Positions 14,420 to 23,127 are shown, counted from the first letter of the stretch. The stretch: 30,755 nt of DNA from Muribaculaceae bacterium (GCA_009775225.1 VSPE01000026.1:1-30755), one strand, 5' to 3'. Notes: generated by a model not told the origin, from the sequence alone. A program made the numbers and translations.

Positions 14420-15702
14420 CGGCGGTCGTCGTTGATAGCCTCGTAGCCGAAAATATCGTCGTCGCTGGGGCGCTCGTCCTCGTCGTCATCGCCGGGGCGC
14501 TCATCGTCGTACTCATCTTCATAGTCGGCATCGTCCCAGTCCACATCCTCGCCCCAGGCGTCGGGACTGATGCTGCGGAGGTCTTCGGCCTCCTGCTCCG
14601 CCTCATCGGCAGTGGGAGTGTATTCGAATATGAAGTTGTCTTCCTCGCTCACGCGGTGGTGGCCGTCGAGCGGACGATGTATGAGGTCGGGGGCGTCGAT
14701 GCGGTTGTTCTCGTCGGTAATAGCGCGCCAGAGTATATCCTTAAGCTCGGCGATGCCATAGCCTGTCACGGCGGAGATAAACACATGAGACACGCCCTCG
14801 GGCAGAGTCTCGGCGATTTCCTCGCGCAGCTCGTCGTCCAGAAGGTCGCTCTTCGAAATAGCAAGCACACGTGGCTTGTCCACAAGCTGCGGATTGAATT
14901 TCTCAAGCTCGTTGAGCAGGATGCCGTACTCGGTGGCGATGTCGTCTGCATCGGCCGGAACCATAAACAACAACACGGCGTTGCGCTCTATATGGCGCAG
15001 AAAGCGCAGACCAAGACCGCGCCCCTCGCTCGCGCCCTCGATTATACCGGGTATATCAGCCATGACAAACGAGCGGCTGTCGCGGTACGACACAATGCCG
15101 AGCTGAGGCTCCATAGTGGTAAAGGGATAGTCGGCAATCTTGGGTTCGGCCGCCGACACTGCCGAGAGCAGCGTCGACTTGCCAGCATTTGGGAAACCTA
15201 CCAGGCCCACATCGGCAAGCATCTTAAGCTCAAGTATCACCGACTTCTCTATAGCCGGCTCTCCGGGCTGCGCATAGCGCGGAGTGCGGTTTGTCGCGCT
15301 CTTGAAGTGCCAGTTGCCGAGGCCGCCGCGACCGCCCTTGAGGAGCTTCACTTCCTGGCCGTCGTCGGTCACTTCGGTTAGATAGTCGCCCGTCTCGGCA
15401 TCGAACACCACGGTACCGCATGGCACATCCACAACCACGTCCTCGCCGTCCTTGCCGAAACTGCGGCCACCCGAGCCGCTCTCGCCGTTGCCGGCAAAGA
15501 TGTGGCGGCGGTATTTGAGCGGAAGCAGTGTCCACATATTGCGATTGCCACGGAGTATGATGTGGCCGCCGCGACCGCCGTCGCCGCCGTCGGGGCCTCC
15601 CTTGGGCACATATTTGGCGCGGTAGAAATGGCGCGAACCGGCACCGCCCTTACCCGAGCGACACAGTATCTTTACATAATCTATGAAGTTTGAATCAGCC
15701 AT
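14416..15702 (-). CDS. obg: Obg/CgtA GTPase
   Basis: Obg is an essential GTPase tied to large ribosomal subunit maturation and stress control. I place the start at 15702 (MADSNFIDYVKI), where the conserved glycine-rich Obg domain begins. The frame is open to 15732, but those ten extra residues are not family-like. The Obg domain spans about 1-160, with GGDGGRGGHIIL. The G domain carries G1 GFPNAGKST, G3 DIPGIIEGASEG and a G4-position SKSD instead of the textbook NKxD. The C-terminus is a strongly acidic tail, DDDEDERPSDDD. It follows the sugar nucleotidyltransferase gene by 39 bases with no clear promoter, so it may be read from that operon. Confidence 0.95.
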   Translation of the reverse strand: MADSNFIDYVKILCRSGKGGAGSRHFYRAKYVPKGGPDGGDGGRGGHIILRGNRNMWTLLPLKYRRHIFAGNGESGSGGRSFGKDGEDVVVDVPCGTVVFDAETGDYLTEVTDDGQEVKLLKGGRGGLGNWHFKSATNRTPRYAQPGEPAIEKSVILELKMLADVGLVGFPNAGKSTLLSAVSAAEPKIADYPFTTMEPQLGIVSYRDSRSFVMADIPGIIEGASEGRGLGLRFLRHIERNAVLLFMVPADADDIATEYGILLNELEKFNPQLVDKPRVLAISKSDLLDDELREEIAETLPEGVSHVFISAVTGYGIAELKDILWRAITDENNRIDAPDLIHRPLDGHHRVSEEDNFIFEYTPTADEAEQEAEDLRSISPDAWGEDVDWDDADYEDEYDDERPGDDDEDERPSDDDIFGYEAINDDRR

Positions 15703-15741
15703 GTATGTCAGTGTTTTATGTATTAAAAACAAATTGGAGCG

Positions 15742-16806
15742 CTATGAGTTCATAGCGTTGTGGTGCCGCATAAGCTCACGGGCCTGCCGGAAATCGACAG
15801 GCGAGCCTACATCAATCCACGTGCCTTTTATAGTGTAGTATGTCACACGTCGGCCGGCCTTGATGGCGCGCTCCACCAGGTCGGTGGCATCGCAGCGCTC
15901 GCCGGGCACAAGAGTGGCAAGCAAATCGTTGGCAAACAGGTATATGCCCGCATTGGCATAGTACGAATACGACGGTTTCTCCTCTATTCCCGTCACGGCG
16001 CTGTCGTCCTCGCCGTCGAGGGTGAGTATGGCGTATGGCACCGACACCTGATAAGGCACCACGGCTATGGTGAGGTCGGCTCCGCGCCGCTTGTGTTGCA
16101 GATACATCTCCTCGAACGATATGGTGGTTAGCAGGTCGGAGTTCATAACAAGCGTATCACCCGGAGCCGCTGCCACATCGGTAAGCGCCACGGCGCCTAT
16201 GGTGCCGAGAGGCTCGTCCTCGCGTACGGTCTTTACGCGCACACCCGCCACCGGCTGCCTGAAGTGCTCGTCGAGCTTGTCGGCAAGATAGCGCGTTGTC
16301 ACGGTGATATCATCGATGCCGCACGCCGCAAGAGCCTCGATGTTATAGTCGATGATTGCCTTGCCCTCAATCTCCAGCAGAGGCTTGGGAGTGGTGAGAG
16401 TGGCCGGGCGCAGGCGCTCACCCTTGCCTCCGGCCATGAGCACAGCCTTCAAAGGCAGCAAACTTCGCTGCCGCGACAGGTCAATCAGCCCCGCCAGGCG
16501 ACCTTCGGCGTCAAGTTCGGGAACGAGTGTGATGCCGAGGCTGCGGAAGCCGCTAAGCACACCGGGGTCGACGGCGCCGTGCCTTACTGAGCGGAAATCG
16601 CACCGCGCAGCCTCAAGCACACTGCTGCCGAGCACCGTGCCGCCTATAATGGCGCGCCTGATGTCGCCGTCGGTAAGGGAGCCGCGCACCACGCCCCCGT
16701 CGTCAAGCACGAAGAGCGTCATGGCGCCACCCGAGAGGGCGTTGAGTTTGCGCAATGCCTCCATTAGCGAGGCCGTGTGCGATATTGTATGTCTTTCCAT
16801 GTTCAT
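15742..16806 (-). CDS. CBS-domain sugar-1-phosphate nucleotidyltransferase (PtmE-like)
   Basis: I place the start at 16806, where ATG overlaps the TGA of the upstream cytidylyltransferase gene in an ATGA junction. The frame is open to 17019, but the extra N-terminus is antisense-like, low-quality sequence. The 354 residues hold a pair of CBS-like segments (about 1-112, with GSLTDGDIRRAI). A nucleotidyltransferase domain follows, with VLMAGGKGERLRP and TPKPLLEIEGKAIID near 120-150 and the metal-site MNSDLL. This architecture matches Campylobacter PtmE, which makes GDP-glucosamine for legionaminic acid synthesis (family knowledge). That role is inferred from the two neighbours, LegF/NeuA- and LegG/NeuC-like. 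A mannose-1-phosphate guanylyltransferase-type role is an alternative. Confidence 0.85.
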   Translation of the reverse strand: MNMERHTISHTASLMEALRKLNALSGGAMTLFVLDDGGVVRGSLTDGDIRRAIIGGTVLGSSVLEAARCDFRSVRHGAVDPGVLSGFRSLGITLVPELDAEGRLAGLIDLSRQRSLLPLKAVLMAGGKGERLRPATLTTPKPLLEIEGKAIIDYNIEALAACGIDDITVTTRYLADKLDEHFRQPVAGVRVKTVREDEPLGTIGAVALTDVAAAPGDTLVMNSDLLTTISFEEMYLQHKRRGADLTIAVVPYQVSVPYAILTLDGEDDSAVTGIEEKPSYSYYANAGIYLFANDLLATLVPGERCDATDLVERAIKAGRRVTYYTIKGTWIDVGSPVDFRQARELMRHHNAMNS

Positions 16807-17492
16807 AGCTGTCGGAACATTGCTTCGGCGCGCTCCCAGTCGGCCATAGTGTCGAGGTCGATGCTGCGCGACGCAGGCATTATATAAGGTAGGCGGCGGC
16901 GGAAAGCGCCAAGAGGCATGCGCCGCAGCGACTCGGGATTTATCACATAAACTGCGCCGTTCTGCTCGAATACCGGCGGACAGTCCTGCCGGCGCGTGTA
17001 CAGCCCGTCGCCGCAGCACACTTTCATGTATCCCTCGGCATCAAGCTCGAAGATATTGTAGTAGGGGTTCGCGTCGGAGGGCGCGAGCGTGGTCACCATA
17101 TCACATTCGGGCGTATACAGCGCCTCGGCACCGGCCACATCCTCCACAGTGCGCAGGGGCGAGGTGGGCTGAAGCAGCACCACACAGTCGTATGCAATGC
17201 CGCGGGCGTCGGCCCAGTCCAGCACGTCGAGCATCACCTCGCGGCTCCCCGCCGTGTCGGTGCCGAGCGAGGCCGGACGCATATAGTCCACCGTCAGCCC
17301 GAGCGAACGCCCGATGGCGGCAATCTCCGCGTCGTCGGTCGACAGCACGACGGTGCCGCCCGTAAGCGACGCGTCGGCCACAGCCACATCAACCGTATAG
17401 GCCAGCAGCGGACGCCCGCCAAGAAGGCGGATATTCTTGCGGGGTATGCCTTTGCTGCCCCCGCGGGCAGGTATTATGTAGAGCGGTCGCAT
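16803..17492 (-). CDS. CMP-nonulosonate cytidylyltransferase (NeuA/LegF-like)
   Basis: This enzyme would activate a nine-carbon acidic sugar (sialic, legionaminic or related) with CTP to the CMP-sugar used by glycosyltransferases. The 229 residues begin with MRPLYIIPARGGSKGIPRKN, the nucleotide-binding signature. LQPTSPLRTVEDV near 115 and the C-terminal SIDLDTMADWERAE are also typical. The start at 17492 is chosen because it shares one base with the stop of the upstream epimerase (TGATG) and begins just before the signature; the frame extends to 17528 without homologous sequence. Short length and gene context favour a LegF/NeuA-type enzyme, but I cannot tell which sugar is used. Confidence 0.9.
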   Translation of the reverse strand: MRPLYIIPARGGSKGIPRKNIRLLGGRPLLAYTVDVAVADASLTGGTVVLSTDDAEIAAIGRSLGLTVDYMRPASLGTDTAGSREVMLDVLDWADARGIAYDCVVLLQPTSPLRTVEDVAGAEALYTPECDMVTTLAPSDANPYYNIFELDAEGYMKVCCGDGLYTRRQDCPPVFEQNGAVYVINPESLRRMPLGAFRRRLPYIMPASRSIDLDTMADWERAEAMFRQL

Positions 17493-18664
17493 CAGTATTC
17501 GATATCGTAAAAAGTCTTGGGAGGGCACGGAAGTGTCGCCACAAAGGCGAGAACGGCATCAGTCATTCGCCCGAGCGTCCCTGGGCTGCCGTAGGGGTTC
17601 TGGCGCCTTGCTGCAAGAGCCTGCATATCGGGCGACAGTGCCCTGGCAATGGCCTCGCGGATAGAGGCTGCGTCGTCGCCGCAATGTATTACCGACGGAC
17701 CCGCCATGCGTCCTCGCTGACGCATGCCTATGTCGACGGTCGGCACTCCCGCCGAAGGTGCCTCCACTATGCCGCTCGACGAATTGCCGACGACCACCGA
17801 CGCAAGCCGCAGCAGCGAATGATAGCGCAACATGCCGAGCGACTGCACCGGCAGCACTCTGTCGCGCTGCGAGGCAGCGTACGCCGTCAGACGGTCTATT
17901 ATATGTGCCCCGTGCGCGTCGTTGTTCGGATAAGTGATTATGGCAGCCAGGCCGGGGAACGCATCGAGGGCATCGAGAAGCTCCCCTGCCCTCTCGGCCG
18001 GAGAAGCCTCAAGGTCGTTTGTGGCCGGGTGATAAGTGACCAAAGCAAAAGGCCTGTCGAGGTCAAAGCCGAGGTCGGCACTCAGCTCGGCTCGTGTCAT
18101 AGTCTTGATGTTCATGGCGTTCCACACCCCAATAGCGCCGGTATTTACCACCCGGTCGGGCGCCTCTCCCATCTGTATCACACGCCGGCGGTAAGGCTCG
18201 GTAGCCGTAAGGTGAAGCGTGGAAAGCTTGGTAATGGCATGGCGGAAAGCATCGTCGAGCGCGCCCTCCGAAATCTCGCCGCCGGCGATATGTATCACCG
18301 GGATGTGCATCGTAGCCGCCGACGACGCTATGGCAAGCATCTCGTAGCGGTCGCCGAGTATCACCACTGCGTCGGGACGCAGCCTCGCAAACGCATCGGC
18401 AGCCCCGGCCATACACTGCGCCATGACGTGCACACGCGAAGCATCATCGTCGTCCTGCACATCCACCGGCACGCTGGCGTCCACAGCAAAACCTGCGGCC
18501 TCAATCTCGCCCACCGTATAGCCATAGCGAGGCATAAGGTGCATATTGGTGGCAAGAACCTGCACCTCCACGCCGCCGCCGTCGCGCAAAGCCAGCGCCA
18601 GCGGCTGAAGCAGCCCCCAGTCGGCACGCGTACTTGTGGCAAAACACACTCTCTTCTTCATCAT
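17492..18664 (-). CDS. Hydrolysing nucleotide-sugar 2-epimerase (NeuC/LegG-like)
   Basis: This 390-residue cytoplasmic enzyme epimerises and hydrolyses a UDP- or GDP-activated amino sugar to free a ManNAc-type precursor, the entry to nonulosonic acid synthesis. Family marks are TSTRADWGLLQPLALAL at the N-terminus, VILGDRYEMLA near 100, HIAGGEISEGALDDAFRHAI near 125, and GNSSSGIVEAPSAGVPTVDIG near 300. It is first in the operon with the cytidylyltransferase (1-base overlap) and the CBS nucleotidyltransferase. No neuB-type synthase lies next to them, so the free precursor must meet a synthase encoded elsewhere. The promoter box at 18669-18676 ends only four bases before the ATG. Confidence 0.9.
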   Translation of the reverse strand: MMKKRVCFATSTRADWGLLQPLALALRDGGGVEVQVLATNMHLMPRYGYTVGEIEAAGFAVDASVPVDVQDDDDASRVHVMAQCMAGAADAFARLRPDAVVILGDRYEMLAIASSAATMHIPVIHIAGGEISEGALDDAFRHAITKLSTLHLTATEPYRRRVIQMGEAPDRVVNTGAIGVWNAMNIKTMTRAELSADLGFDLDRPFALVTYHPATNDLEASPAERAGELLDALDAFPGLAAIITYPNNDAHGAHIIDRLTAYAASQRDRVLPVQSLGMLRYHSLLRLASVVVGNSSSGIVEAPSAGVPTVDIGMRQRGRMAGPSVIHCGDDAASIREAIARALSPDMQALAARRQNPYGSPGTLGRMTDAVLAFVATLPCPPKTFYDIEY

Positions 18665-18668
18665 CCTG

Positions 18669-18676
18669 CAAAAATA
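18669..18676 (-). promoter_or_regulatory. Promoter -7 box TATTTTTG for the sugar-activation operon
   Basis: On the minus strand TATTTTTG fits TAnnTTTG and is followed by CAGG and then the tandem ATGATG of the epimerase gene. The -33 position falls in the T-tract of the upstream mut terminator (18697-18705). A leaderless or nearly leaderless transcript is predicted. Confidence 0.55.
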
Positions 18677-18696
18677 CTAAGAAATTGCCGAATAAG

Positions 18697-18737
18697 AAAA
18701 AAAAAGACGGTGCGGGTCGTCGCGACAAGCACCGTCT
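18697..18737 (-). terminator. Intrinsic terminator of the methylmalonyl-CoA mutase operon
   Basis: A perfect 9-bp outer stem (AGACGGTGC at 18705-18713, GCACCGTCT at 18729-18737) encloses a further GTCG/CGAC pairing. On the minus strand it runs directly into nine T. It lies about 265 bases after the mutB stop, with the palindromic repeat element in between. Confidence 0.88.
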
Positions 18738-18747
18738 CTGGGATATA

Positions 18748-18832
18748 GGATTCTCCTTTTTGGGATTGGATGGAGGAGAATCCGAGGGGGAAGAATGTTA
18801 TTTCGTTCTATGTAGCCGGATTTCAATCCGGC
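18748..18832. repeat. Two further short hairpins between terminator and repeat element
   Basis: The first hairpin is GGATTCTCC (18748-18756) with GGAGAATCC (18775-18783). The second is GCCGGATT (18815-18822) with AATCCGGC (18825-18832) around a 2-base loop. Both stems are perfect. They lie in the 3' untranslated region of the mut transcript and may stabilise the RNA end or be remnants of other small repeats. Confidence 0.5.
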
Positions 18833-18838
18833 CACATC

Positions 18839-19005
18839 TTAGAGATTGTCTAAATTTATATTATACAGATTTTGAGAGGGATTGTCAGATGGATTTTTGT
18901 TTGCGATGAAGGAGCGTAGCTGTAGCTACGAGACTGAAGAGCGAACAAAAAGACGCTGACAAGACCCTCAAAAGCAAAGTAACATAAATTTTAGACAATC
19001 TCTTA
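18839..19005 (-). repeat. MITE-like palindromic repeat element, copy B
   Basis: The reverse complement of this stretch matches copy A at 79-245 with about three internal differences. It has the same terminal inverted repeats (AGAGATTGTCTAAA type) and the same central CGTAGCT-AC-AGCTACG hairpin. Its right end overlaps the TAA stop of mutB at 19003-19005, so it abuts or supplies the stop codon and forms the first part of the mut 3' untranslated region. Confidence 0.85.
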
Positions 19006-21132
19006 TTCCTCACTAAGGATTTCGAGCATTTTGATAGCCGACACAGGGATACGTGTGCCGGGGCCGAAGATAGCCGCTACGCCTGCCTTGTAGAGGAAGT
19101 CATAGTCCTGTGCGGGGATGACACCGCCGGCAGTTACGAGGATATCCTCGCGGCCGAGCTTCTTAAGCTCTTCTATAACCTGCGGGATGAGGGTCTTGTG
19201 ACCGGCAGCCAGCGACGACACACCGAGGATGTGCACATCGTTCTCCACAGCCTGACGGGCTGCTTCGGCAGGTGTCTGGAAGAGCGGGCCCATGTCCACG
19301 TCGAAGCCGCAGTCGGCATAGCCGGTGGCTACCACCTTGGCGCCGCGGTCGTGGCCGTCCTGGCCCATCTTGGCAATCATGATACGGGGCTGGCGGCCTT
19401 CGCGCTTGGCGAACTCTTCGCACATCTGCTGGGCACGCACAAATTCGGGGTCTTGTTTTGTTTCGCTGGAGTACACGCCTGATATTGTTCGTATTACTGC
19501 TTTATAACGGCCTACTACATCTTCGCAGGCATCGGAAATCTCGCCGAGGGTGGCACGGAGGCCGGCGGCCTTCACGGCAAGGTCGAGGAGGTTGCCTTCC
19601 TTAGTGCGTACGCACTCGGTAATGGCGGCAAGAGCCTCTTTCACCTTGGCCTCGTCGCGATGAGCCTTCACGTCGTTGAGACGCTCGATTTGCTCGCGGC
19701 GCACCTCGGTGTTGTCGATTTCGAGAATGTCGATGGGGTCTTCGTGGTCAAGACGGTATTTGTTGATACCCACAATGGTCTGACGACCCGAGTCGATGCG
19801 GGCCTGGGTACGGGCCGAAGCCTCTTCGATACGGAGCTTAGGAAGACCTGTCTCGATAGCCTTAGCCATACCGCCGAGCTTCTCGATTTCCTGGATGTGT
19901 GCCCATGCGCGGTGTGCGATTTCGTTGGTGAGGGCTTCCACATAGTACGAGCCTCCCCAGGGGTCGATAGCACGGGTTACCTGAGTCTCTTCCTGGATGT
20001 AAATCTGAGTGTTACGTGCGATACGTGCCGAGAAGTCGGTAGGCAGTGCTATAGCCTCGTCGAGAGCGTTGGTGTGGAGACTCTGAGTGTGGCCGAGAGC
20101 GGCGCCCATAGCTTCGATGCAAGTACGGCCTACGTTGTTGAAGGGGTCCTGCTCGGTGAGCGACCAGCCCGAGGTCTGCGAGTGTGTACGCAGGGCGAGC
20201 GATTTGGGGTTCTTGGGGTTGAACTGCTTCACAATCTTGGCCCAGAGCATACGCGCGGCACGCATCTTGGCTACTTCCATGAAATAGTTCATGCCGATAG
20301 CCCAGAAGAACGACAGGCGCGGAGCGAACGAGTCGATATCCATGCCGGCGTTCACACCTGCGCGGAGGTATTCGAGACCGTCGGCGAGGGTGTAGGCAAG
20401 CTCGATGTCGCAGGTAGCGCCGGCTTCCTGCATGTGATAGCCCGAAATCGAGATAGAGTTGAACTTAGGCATGTTCTGCGAGGTATACTCGAAGATGTCG
20501 GCGATAATACGCATCGAGAACTCCGGCGGGTAGATATAGGTGTTGCGCACCATAAACTCCTTGAGGATATCGTTCTGAATGGTACCGGCCATTTCCTCGA
20601 GCTTGGCACCCTGCTCAAGACCTGCGTTGATGTAGAAGGCAAGCACGGGGAGCACAGCGCCGTTCATGGTCATCGACACCGACATCTTGTTCAGAGGTAT
20701 ACCGTCGAAGAGCACCTTCATGTCGTCGAGCGTGCAAATAGACACACCTGCCTTGCCCACGTCGCCCACCACGCGTTCGTGGTCGGCATCGTAGCCGCGG
20801 TGTGTGGCGAGGTCGAACGCTACCGACAGACCCTTCTGGCCCGACGCGAGGTTGCGGCGGTAGAAGGCATTCGACTCGGCAGCTGTCGAGAAGCCTGCAT
20901 ACTGGCGGATGGTCCACGGGCGAAGAGGATACATCGCGCTGTACGGGCCGCGGAGATACGGAGGAATACCCGACATGTAGTTCAGGTGTTCGAGTCCTTC
21001 GAGGTCAGCCTTGGTGTATATGGGTTTTACGGGGATAAGCTCGGGGGTGGTCCAGTCTTCCACATGGCCCTGAGCGGGCTTGGGGCCGCATGCCCCTGCC
21101 GTAATGTCTATAGTCTTAAAATCAGGTTTCAT
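19003..21132 (-). CDS. mutB: Methylmalonyl-CoA mutase large (alpha) subunit
   Basis: This catalytic subunit interconverts succinyl-CoA and (R)-methylmalonyl-CoA with adenosylcobalamin, a step in propionate formation. The 709 residues match the usual large subunit. The N-terminal TIM barrel (to about 560) contains GIPPYLRGPYSAMYPLRPWTIRQYAGFS and RTHSQTSGWSLTEQDPFNN. The C-terminal B12 domain has MGQDGHDRGAK near 600, where the His of DxHxxG ligates cobalt, then GVSSLAAGH and VTAGGVIPAQDYDFL. It follows the small-subunit gene by 15 bases in one transcript. The stop codon falls within the end of a palindromic repeat element, so the last residues (EILSEE) should be compared with relatives for trimming or extension. 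Confidence 0.97.
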   Translation of the reverse strand: MKPDFKTIDITAGACGPKPAQGHVEDWTTPELIPVKPIYTKADLEGLEHLNYMSGIPPYLRGPYSAMYPLRPWTIRQYAGFSTAAESNAFYRRNLASGQKGLSVAFDLATHRGYDADHERVVGDVGKAGVSICTLDDMKVLFDGIPLNKMSVSMTMNGAVLPVLAFYINAGLEQGAKLEEMAGTIQNDILKEFMVRNTYIYPPEFSMRIIADIFEYTSQNMPKFNSISISGYHMQEAGATCDIELAYTLADGLEYLRAGVNAGMDIDSFAPRLSFFWAIGMNYFMEVAKMRAARMLWAKIVKQFNPKNPKSLALRTHSQTSGWSLTEQDPFNNVGRTCIEAMGAALGHTQSLHTNALDEAIALPTDFSARIARNTQIYIQEETQVTRAIDPWGGSYYVEALTNEIAHRAWAHIQEIEKLGGMAKAIETGLPKLRIEEASARTQARIDSGRQTIVGINKYRLDHEDPIDILEIDNTEVRREQIERLNDVKAHRDEAKVKEALAAITECVRTKEGNLLDLAVKAAGLRATLGEISDACEDVVGRYKAVIRTISGVYSSETKQDPEFVRAQQMCEEFAKREGRQPRIMIAKMGQDGHDRGAKVVATGYADCGFDVDMGPLFQTPAEAARQAVENDVHILGVSSLAAGHKTLIPQVIEELKKLGREDILVTAGGVIPAQDYDFLYKAGVAAIFGPGTRIPVSAIKMLEILSEE

Positions 21133-21147
21133 ATTGAATGACGTGGA

Positions 21148-22995
21148 TTATTTATTGAGGAGACGGTTGTTGAAGTCGCGGAGAGTGTCGAGCACATTGC
21201 AGCGCACGTGCACGAAATCCTTGATACCGGCGGCCATAAGCTCGTCGGTGCATGCGGGAGCACCGGCTACCACAAATTCGGCGCGACCGTCGAGATACTT
21301 GTAAGCGGCAGGCGCAAGTTCGGCATATTCGTCGTCCGAAGAGCACAGTACAATCACGTCGGCGCCCTTGTCGAGAGCGGCGTCCACACCGTCCTCTACC
21401 GAGTCGAAACCGAGGTTATCGATAATCTCATAGCCGGCGCAGCCGAAAAAGTTCGTCGAGAACTGGGCGCGGGCAAGACGCATGGCCAGGTTGCCTATGG
21501 TGAGCATGAACACCTTGGGGCGCTTGGCGGCTGCCTCGGTGGCAAGACGAAGCTCCTCGAAGTCGGTGGCGGCACGCTTCATGGCAAGTGCGTTGGGACC
21601 CTTCTCGGCACTGCAGCCGCAGTGGCAAGAGGTATCCTCAATCTTGCCGGCAGCAAGCTCGTTGATATTGGGGTACTGGTTGGTGCCGAGCAAAACCTCC
21701 TTGCGGCGGGCAACGTCGGTATGTCGCTTCGCGCACGAGTCGTTCACAGCCTTCTGCACTTCGCCACGGCCTACAGCGCCGAAGAAAGCGCCATCCTCGT
21801 CCATTACGGCGAGGAAAAGCTTCCAGCCCTCTTCTGCGATAGCCACGGTGAGATGTTCTACATAGTAGCTGCCGCCTGCGGGGTCTACCACCTTATCCAT
21901 GTGGCTCTCTTCCTTAAGCAGGAACTGCTGGTTGCGGGCAATGCGCTCCGAGAAAGCGTCGGGCTTCTTGTAAGGCACATCGAAAGGAGTAACCACAATA
22001 GAGTCCACACCGGCCACACAAGCCGAGAAAGTCTCGGTCTGGCTACGGAGCAGGTTCACATGTGCGTCGTATATAGTCTGGTTGAAGCGCGATGTTGTGG
22101 CGCACACCATCATCTTGGCGGCACAGTCGCACTCGGGCTTGTACTGCTCTACAATCAGAGCCCACAGCATGCGGGCGGCGCGGAACTTGGCGATTTCCAT
22201 GAAGAAGTTCGACGACACGCACATGTTGAACTTGATGCGGCAAGCCACCTCAACGGCACTGCGGCCGGCTTCGGTGAGCAGGTTGAGCCACGAAGCACCC
22301 CATGCGAGAGCATAGCCAAGCTCCTGATATATATAAGCACCGCCGTTGGCAAGGATTTCGCTGTCTACTGCGAGGCAACGCAGACCCTTCACGTCGGCAA
22401 CAACGTCGAGCAGAGCGCAGGCCTGAGCCTTCACCGCATCGGCGTCGAAACTCTCTACTCCATGCATAAGCTGACGGCGCAGGGGGTTATAATCTATCGA
22501 GCCGCGGAAAGTGTCGGCGGCGCCGGCAGCCTTAACCATGGCAACAAGAGCCTCGGCTACGGCGAGAGCCTTGCCTGGGCAGCATTTCAGGTTGATTTCC
22601 ACTTTTGCAAGGTCGATGCCGGCAAGAAGCTCCGGAAGCTCGGCCGCGTCGCCCACCTTGAAGCCAAGTGAGTTGATACCTTTGGTAAGAACATCAAGAG
22701 CAATCTCGTTGGCCTCCTTGGCACTGTCGGCAACGATATTCTGGCGCGAAAGCCAGTCATTGTCGGTGCGGGTACCGCGTACATAGGGGAACTGGCCGGG
22801 AAGAGAGTCGGTAGTCTTGAGACCGGCGATGTCTTCGGCACGGTAGACGGGTTCTACATTGAAACCCTCGTTAGTGCGCCATACCAGCTTTTTGTTGAAG
22901 TCGGCACCTTTGAGATCCGCTTCCACCTTGGCGCGCCACTCCTGGTAGCTCACCTCGGGAAACTGGTCAAACAGTTTTTCGTTATTTTCTGCCAT
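21148..22995 (-). CDS. mutA: Methylmalonyl-CoA mutase small (beta) subunit
   Basis: This is the non-catalytic partner of MutB. The 615 residues keep the mutase fold, including YNPLRRQLMHG and DPAGGSYYVEHLT. The C-terminal cobalamin-like domain lacks the DxHxxG motif of the large subunit, as expected for the small subunit, so it should not bind B12. An unusual CHCGC cluster occurs near residue 455, in the linker before that domain. A perfect promoter lies at 23097-23127, giving a leader of about 95 bases. The large subunit follows 15 bases downstream. The start at 22995 (MAENNEKLFDQFPEVSYQEW) fits the family N-terminus. Confidence 0.96.
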   Translation of the reverse strand: MAENNEKLFDQFPEVSYQEWRAKVEADLKGADFNKKLVWRTNEGFNVEPVYRAEDIAGLKTTDSLPGQFPYVRGTRTDNDWLSRQNIVADSAKEANEIALDVLTKGINSLGFKVGDAAELPELLAGIDLAKVEINLKCCPGKALAVAEALVAMVKAAGAADTFRGSIDYNPLRRQLMHGVESFDADAVKAQACALLDVVADVKGLRCLAVDSEILANGGAYIYQELGYALAWGASWLNLLTEAGRSAVEVACRIKFNMCVSSNFFMEIAKFRAARMLWALIVEQYKPECDCAAKMMVCATTSRFNQTIYDAHVNLLRSQTETFSACVAGVDSIVVTPFDVPYKKPDAFSERIARNQQFLLKEESHMDKVVDPAGGSYYVEHLTVAIAEEGWKLFLAVMDEDGAFFGAVGRGEVQKAVNDSCAKRHTDVARRKEVLLGTNQYPNINELAAGKIEDTSCHCGCSAEKGPNALAMKRAATDFEELRLATEAAAKRPKVFMLTIGNLAMRLARAQFSTNFFGCAGYEIIDNLGFDSVEDGVDAALDKGADVIVLCSSDDEYAELAPAAYKYLDGRAEFVVAGAPACTDELMAAGIKDFVHVRCNVLDTLRDFNNRLLNK

Positions 22996-23096
22996 AAAAA
23001 TATCTGTCGATATATAGTTATTTGTGTTTCAGAGTTTTGGCTGTTTATTTTTCATGGTAAAAACCGCAGCGGCAATCTGCCACGCTTTTCTTCGCA

Positions 23097-23127
23097 CAAA
23101 AATAACAATAATAAGACAATTACCAAA
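23097..23127 (-). promoter_or_regulatory. Consensus Bacteroidetes promoter of mutAB
   Basis: On the minus strand TTTG (23124-23127) is followed by exactly 19 bases and TATTTTTG (23097-23104), a full match to TTTG-N19-TAnnTTTG. Transcription should start near 23090. The leader contains short G/C hairpins and a T5 run, so attenuation is possible but not demonstrated. Confidence 0.8.

Noticed and set aside
16807..17019. N-terminal extension of the CBS nucleotidyltransferase
   Set aside because: It overlaps the cytidylyltransferase gene by over 200 bases, reads as Arg/Ala-rich shadow sequence, and the ATGA junction at 16806 gives a natural start.
22996..23096. Cobalamin riboswitch in the leader of the B12-dependent mut operon
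   Set aside because: The leader is only about 95 bases, and I see no B12-box-like sequence or the large multi-stem fold that riboswitch needs. Only short hairpins are present.
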